Source: Pempheris klunzingeri (taxonomy: Eukaryota; Chordata; Actinopteri; Acropomatiformes; Pempheridae). Taken from it: a DNA stretch of 64,000 nucleotides. How positions within the stretch are numbered: position 1 is the first letter of the stretch; each line of letters begins with the position of its first letter. Positions 38,701 to 48,161 of this stretch are shown one piece after another. The notes under the pieces were generated by a model, which ran no database searches, had not been told where the DNA came from, and worked only from the letters and a program-made list of their open reading frames with translations. The position numbers were made by a program, and so were the translations under genes. Where the stretch lies: the NCBI RefSeq assembly GCF_042242105.1, contig NC_092026.1, positions 20,312,001 through 20,376,000 on the forward strand. The letters are read 5' to 3'.

Positions 38701-41700
38701 TTATAATTCTGGTTGAAATAACCCATTTTGTCACTTGCATGTTTTTCATCCACGAATTTCAATAGGGTCCTCGCACCGCCTGGTGCTCGGGCCCTAATAA
38801 CTGGAAAGGAACATTTTTCCAAATATGTTTATTGATGTGAAAAAAATATGCTTTTCCTTAATGATATTGATCACCGCAACTGTCTTACTGCCAGAGAGAA
38901 ATTAGGCGATATCAGCAGTCTGTTGTCAGAATGAATCCAGTCAGTCTATTTGTGTGGTTTGGACTGATGATCACCGCTTTTGGACAACTATTAAACGTTA
39001 ATCTTTCCTACACGTAATTTAGTGTTCCTTGTATCTGTATTCTGCCATTCAGACAGACTCCACGTGGTCCGCAGGGGTAACACACACACACAAACAGTAA
39101 AAAAACCTAAAAAACTGTCCGTGGCACATCTGCTCCACAAGTGGTCCACATACGTGATGTGTTCACTGCATGGATTCTTATAATCCATCAACAACAGGAG
39201 CTGAACCACAACAGGATAAGAGACATTCAACTTCAACTCTGAACTGATGGGGCAAAGATTAAAAAGTTCACACTTAGAGTGGATTTTAGACCAGGGTGAC
39301 AGCATTCAATAAATAAATAACTAACAGAACAAACAGAACAGAATTTAAGAGCATGTAATAATAAGGTCTCTTATTTGCTGACTCGCAGCCACACAGTGCG
39401 TGGTATCAAATTATATTTTTGACAGTAGTGACACCGTCATAGTGACAGGAGCTGAACCTAAATGTCTTTTCTTGTTTGGTTTCTCAGGTTGTGTCGTTCC
39501 GAGTCAAACAGACTCTTCCCAGGATGCCCAAGGTAAGTAGTGATCTCCTGTAGTTGTTCTAGAGAGATCTGAAACCTGGCACAGATTAGGACATCAACAT
39601 GCTGAACACTTTCCCATTTTTATTTTTGACTGATTGAAAGGCTTGTAAAAAGCTTCATGTAAAGTTTACCTGTGAATACTGTGATACCTGAGGATCAGTC
39701 CCAGAGGTTATTAGAAGTCGTCCTGGGTATTTTTATGCTGCAGCTACACATATTCTATCTGTACAAATGTACCTGGTCCTGTTTTTAATTCATATTTCTG
39801 TTACTTGTTTATTGGTTTCATTCATTTGAATGAAACGCCTGCACTGAGTTAATGACAATAATTGTTCTTTTTTTCCTCCACAGAGTTCAGACGACAAGAT
39901 GCCTCTTATTGAAGAGACTGTTGAGCTGCAGGAGCTGAGCTCAGCACAGGTTTGCACGATGATATTATAAAGAAAAAACAGAAAAAAGCATGTTGGTGGG
40001 GTTCACAGAAGTCCAATCTATGACTCTAATCAGGCCGAATCTTAACTAAATATCTGTTCAGTATTATCTTGTTGTCATTTATGAACTTTTACTCAGTCCA
40101 TCCTGCTGCCTTAAGATGAATTGAAGAGGAAAAGTCAGTCTTAGATTTACACAATAAAATCTGCGATATGAATAAAACTGGAACAAGAGAATTTGGAGAT
40201 TCATAAACACACTTGTGAAAAGTTTATTACCGTACACAAAAATAGAAATGTATAGAAATAGAAATATAAAATTGCATTTAGCTCCATATTGTTAGAGCAT
40301 AACTGACATGAAAATGAAAATGTTAGAAATGCTGTTTAGTGATTTTGAAGCTTTACAAACATATCAGGTTTATCATGTAATTAGACACGTGACTAGTGAG
40401 AATCTGCATAAAACAGTATGATGATAACTATGCATCTTTATAGTATTATGCGTATTTTTAGTAATATTATAGGTAGTCTGACATAATCTGCAGTCTTTAG
40501 CAAGTTAGCAGTTAGCTGTGTTTGATGTGAGAACAGAGTCGTGTCAATAGTGAATGACTGATTTTTTTTTTTTTTTTTTTTTTTTGCAGGAAAGCACAGT
40601 AGAGGTCCAGTCTGTGGAGATGGCAGCTTTTCCTACTGAACAAAACTGTCTTGAATCTCAGGAGGTGTGTTTTAGGCAGAGACTGAATATAAGAAGTAAA
40701 CGTGGGGCCACTGCAACGGCCACTAGTTTGTGGAGCCAGTGGAGTTGCCCCCTGCTGGACATTAGAAAGAATGCAGGTTTAAGGCTCTTCAGCATCGACT
40801 TCACTGTTCAGACCCCGAAGCTACATCCTCTTCTTTTATACAGTCGATGGCTTTAGCGCACTTTGTCAGACCACATGGCTTTCAAGGTCATCACATCACT
40901 CTACTTGTCACACTACGCACCTTTCACATCACAAGGTCTTTCATCAGGAAAAGTCCCAGATAATCTGTTTGGTCTCCAAACTATGTTTTATCATGTAAAC
41001 ACATGAAAACAAGAACTACATTTTCCACCCTTTCTGGGCCCCAGAGGTCTGCAGAGCTGTCTTGTAGCAGTTGTTGTCGAGTTGCATGTGGTTTCTGGCT
41101 GAAGCTCTGGTGCTCTACCATACGTCCTTCTGGATGCCTCCACTCCCCTCCAACCCGTGTCTGTTCTCATTGGCTGTAGTCCGCCACCGACACAACCAGA
41201 TATTTATCCTGTCTGATATCTGTTGAGCTTCTGCGAGCTCTCTGATTCTTGGAAAAGTTCACGTGTAGCTAATTTGCAAATGCAGATTTTCCTCTGACCT
41301 GGGAGCTTTAAACTCTTGGCGAGTGGAAAATCAGGGCTACAATCCTGTTGTGTGAATTCAATTCAATTAGGTGTGAAAGGACCCTTGATGATCGTGTGTT
41401 TGAATGTTTTACTGCATATAAAGAGCTAAGGCTGTTCTCTTAAGTCTTTTCTCTCTGTTTTCAGGAAAATGACGAGTTGATGGAGTGGTGGAAAACAGTC
41501 AAAGGTTTGTGTGTGTGTGTGTGCGTTGGATTTGTTTGTTGTGCCTCTGCACCTCAGAAAATATGGATTTATTTTTATTTACACACACAAAATTCATCTT
41601 TCTTTTAATGGAAAGGTCATAAAAAAGTTTCCTGTATTCTCTGCATGTACTAATTATATTATTTCTGTGTTCAGGTTGGACTGAGTGGAACGAGACATCT

Positions 41701-44700
41701 AATTTCCAGGAGGAGGATGAAGAAATGTACGCATACACTCTTTTCTTTTATCTCTTTTCATTTAAATGTACCCAGAATACATTATTTTGGCATTTTTTTC
41801 TGTTTCCTTGTCAAGATTATGTGCATGCCTTGAAAGGTCTTTAAAGCAATGAATTCATTTTCCTAAAAAAAGCCGTTAGAGGGTATTAAATATAGTTTAT
41901 AAAAGTATTATGATATTAGATTGTAGCAGACACTTCTAGCTACAATAGCTAAGAGGCTCATTATTAAATTAATTGATCATTTTGAGGGCAGTACAAGTAA
42001 ATAAAGGGTAAAATTTTTAAAAATGGAACATCCCCATTTTTTGTATTAAATGTTTTCTGAAACTTTGTGTTTAAATATGCAAAAGAGGCACTAATTTGCA
42101 TATATTTCTGGTACAGTGGAGCAGACATCTGAACATTAGATAAAGCAGATTCAAAATTTGTGTTTCATTTTGTTGACATGTGAGAGCCACACAGAGTTTT
42201 TGGAAATCTTTTTCATAAATCATAAACCAGAAAATGCTTTCAACAACCTTAAAAACAACTTTGGCCGTGTTTTTAAGAATACAATGTTCTAGAAATCAGG
42301 CTATGATAAACAATCCCCCCATAAAAGATATGAATTTAGGAGAAAGACACATTATGGAAGCAAAGGAGCCCAAAATGTCAGTGTCCAGTGACCATGGCAT
42401 GAAAAAAAACAATGTTTTTGCCTGTAGTGTCTCCGCTTAATTGGTTAATGCATCCGTTCATCCATCCTCTGCTGTTTATCCTGCTTAGTCCTACAGGCAT
42501 CTAACTTTAAACTCAACAAATACACCATGTTGTGAGTTTAGAGCCTTTACAGCTCTCGTCCGTCTCTCAGGGCCATGGAGCAGGCTGCTGATCGAGTCTA
42601 CATGGCCGCCCGTCTGTTTGTGCGTCTTTTCAACCAGCGGGGGGCGTCCTTACAGCATCGCCTCCTGGAGCTTTTGGCGTTGGCCGACGCCGCAGATCAG
42701 TTCCACAAGAAAACGGTGAGCGCCGCTGTGGGCGGAGGGGTGGCGAGTGTCGCAGGCAGCGTGGCAACGATCACGGGGCTCATCCTGGCGCCTTTCACTT
42801 TTGGCGCCTCTATCATTGTCACGGCGGTGGGGATCGGTGTGGCGACGGCGGGCAGCATCACCTCCGCAACGGCCAATATCACCGATACTGTCCACTCCAA
42901 CATGGACCGCAAGAAGCTGGAGAAGATGATTCAGGGCTACCAGGAGGAGATCAAAGACATCAGGGAGTGTTTGGAGTTCGTGCAGGTGAGGAAATGTCTG
43001 ATCTGAGTTTTAGAAATTTAGCTTAATCTCACACAGACTTTAGCGTCTGTCTCATTACTGCTGGATACAGCATCACTATGTCTCCACTAGACCTGGACAA
43101 AGTAACTAGACCAGAATAATGTTTGAATATTAGAATAGATATTATGTTATCCCCAGTTTTGTTATAGAAAATAAATTTCAATTCGCAGGAAAACCTTCAT
43201 CCTTAGTAGTACCCTGTAAATTTATTAAATGAAAAAGGTCTCTCCTTTCTGACAAAGTTCTTACTCTGTTTTTTGTCTCTGTGCGTCTTGTAGGCAGGTA
43301 TGGACACCCTGCAGGAGTGGGACTTTGAGAAATACTCTGAGAGTGCTGCCAAAAAGGCTCTGAACCACAACCTCAAGCATGTGATGAAGGAGGGCGGCCG
43401 GGCCGGAAAAGCCCTGATGATCAACACCGATAAGCTCATCAGCACTGTGCAGGTTTTAGGCGCTGCAGGCGGCGCCGCCAAAGCCGCCCAGGCCATCAGC
43501 GTCACCACAGGGGTCATGTCGGCCCTCTTCCTGGCCCTGGATGTCTTCTTCCTCGCCAAAGATTCCCACGAGCTTCGCAAGGGTGCCAAAACTAAGTTCG
43601 CCACCAAGATCAGGGACGTATGTAAAGAACTCCAAGACGGCCTCCTGGAACTGAACAAAGTGAAGACGCAGCTGCAGAAGACGATGGACGGCATCGAGGT
43701 GGAGGAGTACGAGGAGATCGAAGAGGTGGAGGTGGAGGTGGAGGAAGATTTTGAGTCCGATCCGAAGAAGCTGGCTGAGCTGGAGCAGGAGCTGGACCTC
43801 ATGGAGGAGAAACTAGACAAGAAGGTGGAGGAGGAGCAGAAGAAAAGTAAAGAGATGGATGAAAATTTGAGAGGCAAGAAGGAGAAAAAGGAGGAGAAGG
43901 GCATGAAGGAAAAAGGAGAGCCTGAGGAAACAAAGAAGGAGGAGGAAACGGGAGAAAAGAATGCAAAGACGGAGGGAAAGAAGGAAAGTAAGAAGGGAAA
44001 GGGTGAGGGAGAGAGCAAGTTTGAGCCAAAGTTAGAGAAGCTTTCTGATGAGGAAAAAGAGCTGAAAGCTGAGACTGTCAAAGCAGCCAAAGAGGAAGTT
44101 TTAAAAGAACAATCTCAGAAAGGAAGGAAGAGGGACAAAGAAACCGAGAACCGAATTACAGCTGCAAAAGAAAAATATGAGAGCCAGCAAGACGAGGCAA
44201 AAGAAGACAGCGGTGCAAATAGAAAGACAGACGAGAAGGAGAAAGATAAAAAAGGAAAAGAGCCGGAGGAAATGAGGGACAGATCAGGCAAGTCAAAACG
44301 AGAGGACCTGAGCGGGAAAGCAAATTCTGAGAGAGTCAAGACGGAGAGAGAAAGCAAAAGGAGCAAGAGCAGCAGAGAGGATGAGACTGTGACAAATGGA
44401 GAGAACAAGGGGGAAAGTGGGAGTACGAGGAGGCACAGCAGCAGGAGCGACAATGAGAGACCCCACAGGAGTGAAAGAGGGAGCAAGCATGACAGGAAAG
44501 ACGCAGATAAGGAAAGAGGCAGCAGCAGACAAAGTGACAGGGCGGAGAGCTGGAGGAGGACAGAGGAGGAGAGAGGAAGGAGGGACTGGAGAGCCGAGAT
44601 GGCAAAAAGCAGAGAAGGGGGAGAATCTAAGAGGGAGACGGAGAGGGGGGCGAAAAGGGAGGATCACGGGAAAAGCGACGCAAGGACGGAGTCGCACCGA

Positions 44701-44970
44701 AGTCACGAAGCGGCATCGAGGAGGGAGCATCACCCCGACCGCAGGGAGAGAGGAGAGGACAAACGAGGGAGCAGGATCGAGAGCGCGAGGAGGAAGTTTG
44801 AGAGAGCAGGAGGTGAGGAGGGGGAGGAGGAGAGGGGGAAGAGGAAAGAGGACGGACAGAGTCAGAGGAGGGACAGAGAGAGGAAAGGAAGCGACAGAGA
44901 GCACAAACCCAGCCACAGAGGATCTCGACCACAGTCTAAGGCGCTGCTGGAAGACGGACTCTACATCTAG
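21249..44970 (+). CDS. Gene 2: multi-exon apolipoprotein L-like protein with A/B exon array and charged tail
   Basis: Gene model of 44 coding exons, predicted 1587 aa. Exons: 21249-21296, 22309-22335, 22477-22545, 23097-23141, 23766-23843, 24109-24168, 24289-24339, 24430-24486, 25265-25342, 25622-25672, 26597-26701, 27057-27128, 27219-27287, 27690-27758, 27858-27920, 28105-28176, 28331-28393, 28498-28569, 29389-29457, 29817-29891, 31128-31184, 31370-31426, 32439-32504, 32595-32666, 33542-33601, 33714-33779, 33866-33931, 34247-34315, 34405-34476, 34875-34940, 35329-35397, 35491-35562, 35648-35719, 35910-35957, 37122-37178, 37309-37368, 37799-37870, 39488-39532, 39884-39949, 40590-40664, 41465-41504, 41675-41726, 42571-42985, 43294-44970. 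Lengths total 4764 nt. All exons before 41465 are phase 0-0. It is a paralogue of gene 1 in tandem, same strand, about 5.5 kb downstream of gene 1's stop. Confidence 0.84.
21580..21800. mobile_element. Abundant teleost retroelement tail (CAAT repeats plus TTTATTTATACAGCGCC)
   Basis: Tandem CAAT units lead into TTTATTTATACAGCGCC and later AGGAAAAACTCCCCTTAAAC with GGGAAGAAACCT, an arrangement recognised from many fish genomes. It lies in the first coding intron of gene 2. Confidence 0.6.
22700..22935. repeat. Fish MITE-type repeat (AGTAAAAGTAC-rich)
   Basis: Contains AGAAGCACTCAGATCTTTTA, AAGTAAAAGTACAGAAG and AAAAGTACTCATTATGCA, hallmark pieces of a common teleost dispersed repeat. A reverse-complement relative occupies about 46345-46505. 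Confidence 0.55.
24169..24220. repeat. (CA)n microsatellite next to a gene 2 donor
   Basis: A run of about 25 AC units begins inside the donor region of exon 24109-24168 (GTACACACAC...). Other (CA/TG)n runs are at about 9785-9819, 45974-46000, 48130-48160 and 53168-53211. Confidence 0.9.
25822..26176. mobile_element. MITE with 8-bp target duplication, hAT-like size class
   Basis: ATTAAAAC at 25822-25829 is repeated exactly at 26169-26176. Between them, inverted ends of 30 nt match at 25 positions (left CATCGACTGCATGAAAGAAA, then TGGATGTAGC). The 339-bp interior has no transposase. It lies in the gene 2 intron between exons 25622 and 26597. Confidence 0.72.
27057..37368 (+). CDS. Gene 2 A/B exon array (exons 12-36, residues 224-774)
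   Basis: Twenty-five exons of 48-75 nt alternate between A type and B type. A exons start at 27057, 27690, 28105, 28498, 29817, 31370, 32595, 33714, 34247, 34875, 35329, 35648 and 37309; examples are GGIFSGMFRKSPKP, GSLFSGLLKKTPK and GGLAGIFKRSAS. B exons include those at 27858 (LSASSELSASTDSLSEKNK), 28331, 29389, 31128, 32439, 33542, 33866, 34405, 35491, 35910 and 37122. Spacing is often only 100-250 nt, but several introns reach about 1 kb through repeats. Alternation fails twice: a B exon after 34940 has decayed, and an A exon is absent between 35957 and 37122. Confidence 0.88.
30471..31040. mobile_element. Non-autonomous piggyBac-like element
   Basis: TTAA occurs at both ends (30471-30474 and 31037-31040), and the ends are inverted: TTAACCCTTCGGAGTCT at the left, and TTAACCCTTCAGAGTCT when the right end is reversed. 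A short open frame at 30559-30825 reads like the acidic N-terminal region of piggyBac transposases (ESGEERSDSEEDS), but the catalytic part is missing. Length 570 bp, within a gene 2 intron. Confidence 0.8.
35009..35044 (+). pseudogene. Decayed B-type exon in gene 2
   Basis: Sequence ending just before a GTACTG donor reads SNDSLFENSSTK, the standard end of a B exon, and lies between two A exons where a B exon is expected. No in-phase AG acceptor precedes it: the nearest AGs (about 35000 and 35010) would join out of phase, and reading through from the preceding exon meets a stop. Splicing 34940 directly to 35329 keeps the frame, so this unit is probably skipped. Confidence 0.6.
36141..36420. 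mobile_element. hAT-like element fragment
   Basis: Starts with CAGGGGTGCCCAATACGTCG followed by GATCGACCGGTCGATCGCG, the characteristic end of a fish hAT family. No matching right inverted end was found, so the right limit is approximate. Confidence 0.55.
37799..41726 (+). CDS. Gene 2 exons 37-42: basic patch, acidic linkers and LMEWW motif
   Basis: Exon 37799-37870 encodes a strongly basic end (LRRRRTIKRKRR, residues 787-798) that resembles a nuclear-localisation or phosphoinositide-binding patch. Exons 39488, 39884 and 40590 encode linkers, the last two acidic. Exon 40590 is preceded directly by a run of 24 T. Exon 41465-41504 encodes ENDELMEWWKTVK, and 41675-41726 continues GWTEWNETSNFQEED; both match gene 1 exons 35-36 in length and phase. 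Confidence 0.82.
38111..38800. mobile_element. Teleost dispersed element (GCTGCAAGCAGCG to GGGCCCTAATAA)
   Basis: Begins ATTAAAGCTGCAAGCAGCG, with GGGCCCTCGCACC soon after, and ends GGTGCTCGGGCCCTAATAA, as seen in a very common fish element. Its middle (38220-38400) carries another dispersed repeat also found in gene 1. Confidence 0.6.
40680..40856. repeat. Related MITE fragment after exon 40590-40664
   Basis: AATATAAGAAGTAAACGTGG at the left and TTATACAGTCGATGG at the right resemble the ends of the 25830-26168 element, with a diverged, shorter interior. Confidence 0.45.
42571..43689 (+). CDS. Gene 2 ApoL domain (two exons)
   Basis: Residues about 893-1162, encoded by 42571-42985 and the start of 43294-44970. 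The hydrophobic hairpin lies at about 940-990 (VATITGLILAPFTFGASIIV is its centre), followed by NMDRKKLEKMIQGYQEEI. The second exon carries the third hydrophobic region (VMSALFLALDVFFLAKDS, about 1103-1121) and the final amphipathic helix. These align position by position with gene 1, including the LAPxTxG turn, the NMDRK/SMDRK start of the next helix and AKDSxELxKGAK. The phase-0 intron 42986-43293 interrupts the domain just after the LEFVQ position, where gene 1 has none. Confidence 0.93.
43690..44970 (+). CDS. Gene 2 charged C-terminal tail
   Basis: About 425 residues after the ApoL domain are dominated by Glu, Lys, Arg, Asp and Ser. The first part is Glu/Lys-rich and likely helical or coiled (EEVEVEVEEDFESDPKKL at its start). 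The second part is Arg/Ser/Glu/Asp-rich, similar in composition to RS/RE-rich nuclear proteins. The protein ends LLEDGLYI before TAG at 44968-44970. Gene 1 has only about 50 residues here. The coding strand is extremely purine-rich, which also creates long open frames on the opposite strand. No folded domain is seen. Confidence 0.85.
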   Translation, partial: GIEVEEYEEIEEVEVEVEEDFESDPKKLAELEQELDLMEEKLDKKVEEEQKKSKEMDENLRGKKEKKEEKGMKEKGEPEETKKEEETGEKNAKTEGKKESKKGKGEGESKFEPKLEKLSDEEKELKAETVKAAKEEVLKEQSQKGRKRDKETENRITAAKEKYESQQDEAKEDSGANRKTDEKEKDKKGKEPEEMRDRSGKSKREDLSGKANSERVKTERESKRSKSSREDETVTNGENKGESGSTRRHSSRSDNERPHRSERGSKHDRKDADKERGSSRQSDRAESWRRTEEERGRRDWRAEMAKSREGGESKRETERGAKREDHGKSDARTESHRSHEAASRREHHPDRRERGEDKRGSRIESARRKFERAGGEEGEEERGKRKEDGQSQRRDRERKGSDREHKPSHRGSRPQSKALLEDGLYI

Positions 44971-45880
44971 TCTGACACTACAAAGGTTTTTCTCCACAGC
45001 CAGAATGGACGAGAGGAATCACAGCAAACCGTAATCTGTCAGTGTGCATACGTCATGTTAACACGCACACCCTCTAATCATCAGTGATTGGCCAGTGACC
45101 AGTCTCACCCAGTGTCATCTGGGATTCAGCTCCATCCCCTCTGTGACCCTTAAGGATAAGCGGTATAGATAACGGATGGATGGATATTGTGACGCTTTCG
45201 TGTGTTGGGGCGATAAGCTGCATTTACGGACTTCTGTGACACTTCATCTTATCGGACACGACCACTAGGAGTCGCCCAACGTTCACATCTTACAGTCGTA
45301 GTTTTAACATGTTTTTGTAGCCCAAAGCTGAAGATCTGTTTTTTTTTCGCAAAGCATTTATAAAGACATTTGTACAGCAGATGAACCTTTTAAACATATA
45401 TTTAAAACTCTGTCATGTGTATTTCGACACGGTGTCTGTTACTGTCTGCGGTTCTGGTGTTTCAGGGTGAAACTAAACATTTAAGTTCATGTTGTGCTTT
45501 TCATACAGACACATACTGTGTGTGTTTTATATCCCTAAACACTAAACAGACCAGTGTGAGTGTGACCGTGCTGAGGAGAAAATGATCTCAGGTAGTTCTA
45601 AAACCTTCCCTGTCAAATGTACCTGGATGGTAGAATAATCATAACTAACATTTAGGTCGTTTAAATAATGAGATTTTTTGTTTTTCTTAAAATGACAGAA
45701 CATTTTCACCCAGTGCACTTTAACCTGTCACCACTTAATGTTTCTGGAATAATGTTCACTGATTCATTGTTTTGTCTTATTTTTCTATATGTTCCATGTA
45801 TGTGTTTTTATATGGGAATAGGTATTATTTTCTATGGTGCTGGTTTCTTACTTAAATAAATTATTATACTGATGATACTG
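44971..45880 (+). other. Gene 2 3' UTR
   Basis: Downstream of the stop, an AATAAA at 45855-45860 is a reasonable poly(A) signal. The UTR contains a fish repeat tail (about 45080-45186). End point inferred. Confidence 0.45.
45080..45186 (+). repeat. LINE/SINE-tail fragment in the gene 2 3' UTR
   Basis: The segment ends with GGATAAGCGGTATAGATAAC followed by GGATGGATGGAT, the familiar 3' end of an abundant teleost retroelement. A partial reverse-orientation relative (ATCCATCCTCTGCTGTTTAT) lies near 42450-42510. Confidence 0.55.
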
Positions 45881-48130
45881 CTCTGACTCTTAATTTCTAA
45901 CAATACTTTTATCTTTTCCACTCTTGACTGCATCACCATTTTAATGGAAGAAGTCGACAGTTTTACATCTAAAACACACACACACACACACACACACACA
46001 TTCAAACGTGACCAATCTTTGCACATACTGGATGCTGTTTTTTTGATTTTATGAATTCAGGTGACAGATGAGCGAGGGAGTTCATTAAAGGTGCAGCAAG
46101 TATCAGGATACCCGAGTTCATCTGACTGGTCAGTAAATTCCCTTTAACACAACCTATTGTAGCATTAATATTCATTACACAGCAACTCATTTATGCTTTG
46201 AAACATTTAAGTTGATGTCTCCTGCTTGTCAGTATCCTTCATTACATTTACAGTACTGCACTTTTTAGGTGCTTTACTTGATATCACCACTTTCAATCTC
46301 ACTGTTTTGTTACATTGCAAGTTAAATATCAGCTGCAACGTGAGACTTTGAATAACTTTTAATACTTTGATACATTTATTTACTGATAATATTTACCTAC
46401 TGTTACTTAAGCCACATTTGAGTGCGCAACTTTTTCTTGTAACAGTATTTTTACAGTGTGATATTAGTACTTTTGCATCAGTAAAGGATTCAGATACTTT
46501 CTCCATTGCTGAGTAAAAATGCATTTTCCAAATAAGACTTTCACAAGAAAAGACCAAAGTAAAGCTAATAACTCAGTAAAAGTGATCAAAGTTTTCTGTT
46601 TGATTAAATGTGAACAAAAGTGCGAAAAACAAAAAGTGTAAATATAAGTGTCAAACTTTACACACCAGACAGGCCGGAGGTGAAATGCAACAGAAAAACA
46701 GTGGAGTGGATTCACAGTGGTGTGTTTGAGCTTCACTGTAATCAGTTATTATTATTGTTATTTATCAGTACACACTGTGGAAAGTGTGTGCAGGACGTCT
46801 CATTGAAGATTAATGTGTTAATTTGACACTCCAAAACACTTCAGCTAAACTTTGGAAGATAGAACAGAAGAATAAGAAGGAACAAAGGCTCCATATAACA
46901 AAGGTCACACTAATATAATCTTATTCTTTTTTTTACACATTATTATTACTACATACAACCTGGTGGACGACACTGAAACAAGAGGCATTTATGCTGCGTT
47001 CACTCTCAGGTGTCACAGGATTTTATGACGATGTACAATACCAGACTAATATCATCATATTTTCTGCAGATTCATATCTCACACGTTCACAGGTTTCAGG
47101 TGGTGATGGTGTTACAGAATGAGGAAGAGCTAGAAATAGAACAAAATGTCTGGATGATGATGTGGAGCAGAGAACAGCCACTCTATTGTTTTATTTTCTC
47201 TGTTTGTCTGCCATTGTTGGTAGTTTGATGACGGTAAAGCAGCTCGTGACCACAGTTTGTGCACTCCCCCTAAAATTTTTTTGAATGCGCTTTGATTTCG
47301 CATGTTCTCCTTCTCTTAACGACCTAATTATCTCTACATATTAATGTTATGAGGACGAGCGAAGGGAAACCAATGAACCAAGGAAAAAGACATGAGGGAA
47401 ACTGAAGTTTAAGAATAAAACAGGAATCATTTGATTGTAGACCAAAAATCTGCTGCTTTCAAAGGCCACAAAAACAACAGAAATCAAGCTTCTCGATAGA
47501 AAATGAAAGCAGGTCTACCTATACAACTAATGTTAAACTAAAAACAGAGAAACACGCATGTAAGAAATAACAGTTCCTTCTAAATGTAAGATTTTAACAA
47601 GAGTCTGCAGCCACGCTGTGAGGCTAACATGCTAACATGCTAACATGCTAACAAGCTCTAAACACACACGACGAATGACTCTCAGATATTTGACTCAAAA
47701 CTACGAATGTGAACCTCCTAGAGGGGAAAGTGTGAGAGTCAGTAGGGTTCATCCTCCTCAGGCCCACATTTCATGACAAATAGGACATCCTGGACAAGAG
47801 AAGAGATGTTGACACAAAACAAATACAAAAAACTCCAAAGCTCTCCATGAATGTAATGACATTGTCATGTGTCTCTTAACTCTTAAAACCTTTGTCAGGG
47901 AAACGTAACAATAAAGATTGTATTTTTCAATACGGCTGTGAATGAGCTCTTTATGACTCCATTCACTCCCATTAAATCTTTAACATGAATTCATTAAAAT
48001 CAATACGTTTTCATCCAATAATCTGGAAAAAAAAAAAAAAGCTTCTGTAGTTGTACCAGTGTAACTTTGCTTAAAACAAACTTTTACTCTTGTTCTCTTT
48101 CTTACTGTTTGTTCAGTCTGTCTCTACGAT

Positions 48131-48161
<31 letters not shown>

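Noticed and set aside
43203-44997. Long minus-strand ORFs (295 and 234 codons) opposite the gene 2 tail
   Set aside because: They mirror the purine-rich coding strand and read as Ser/Phe/Pro/Leu low-complexity; no splice or start context.
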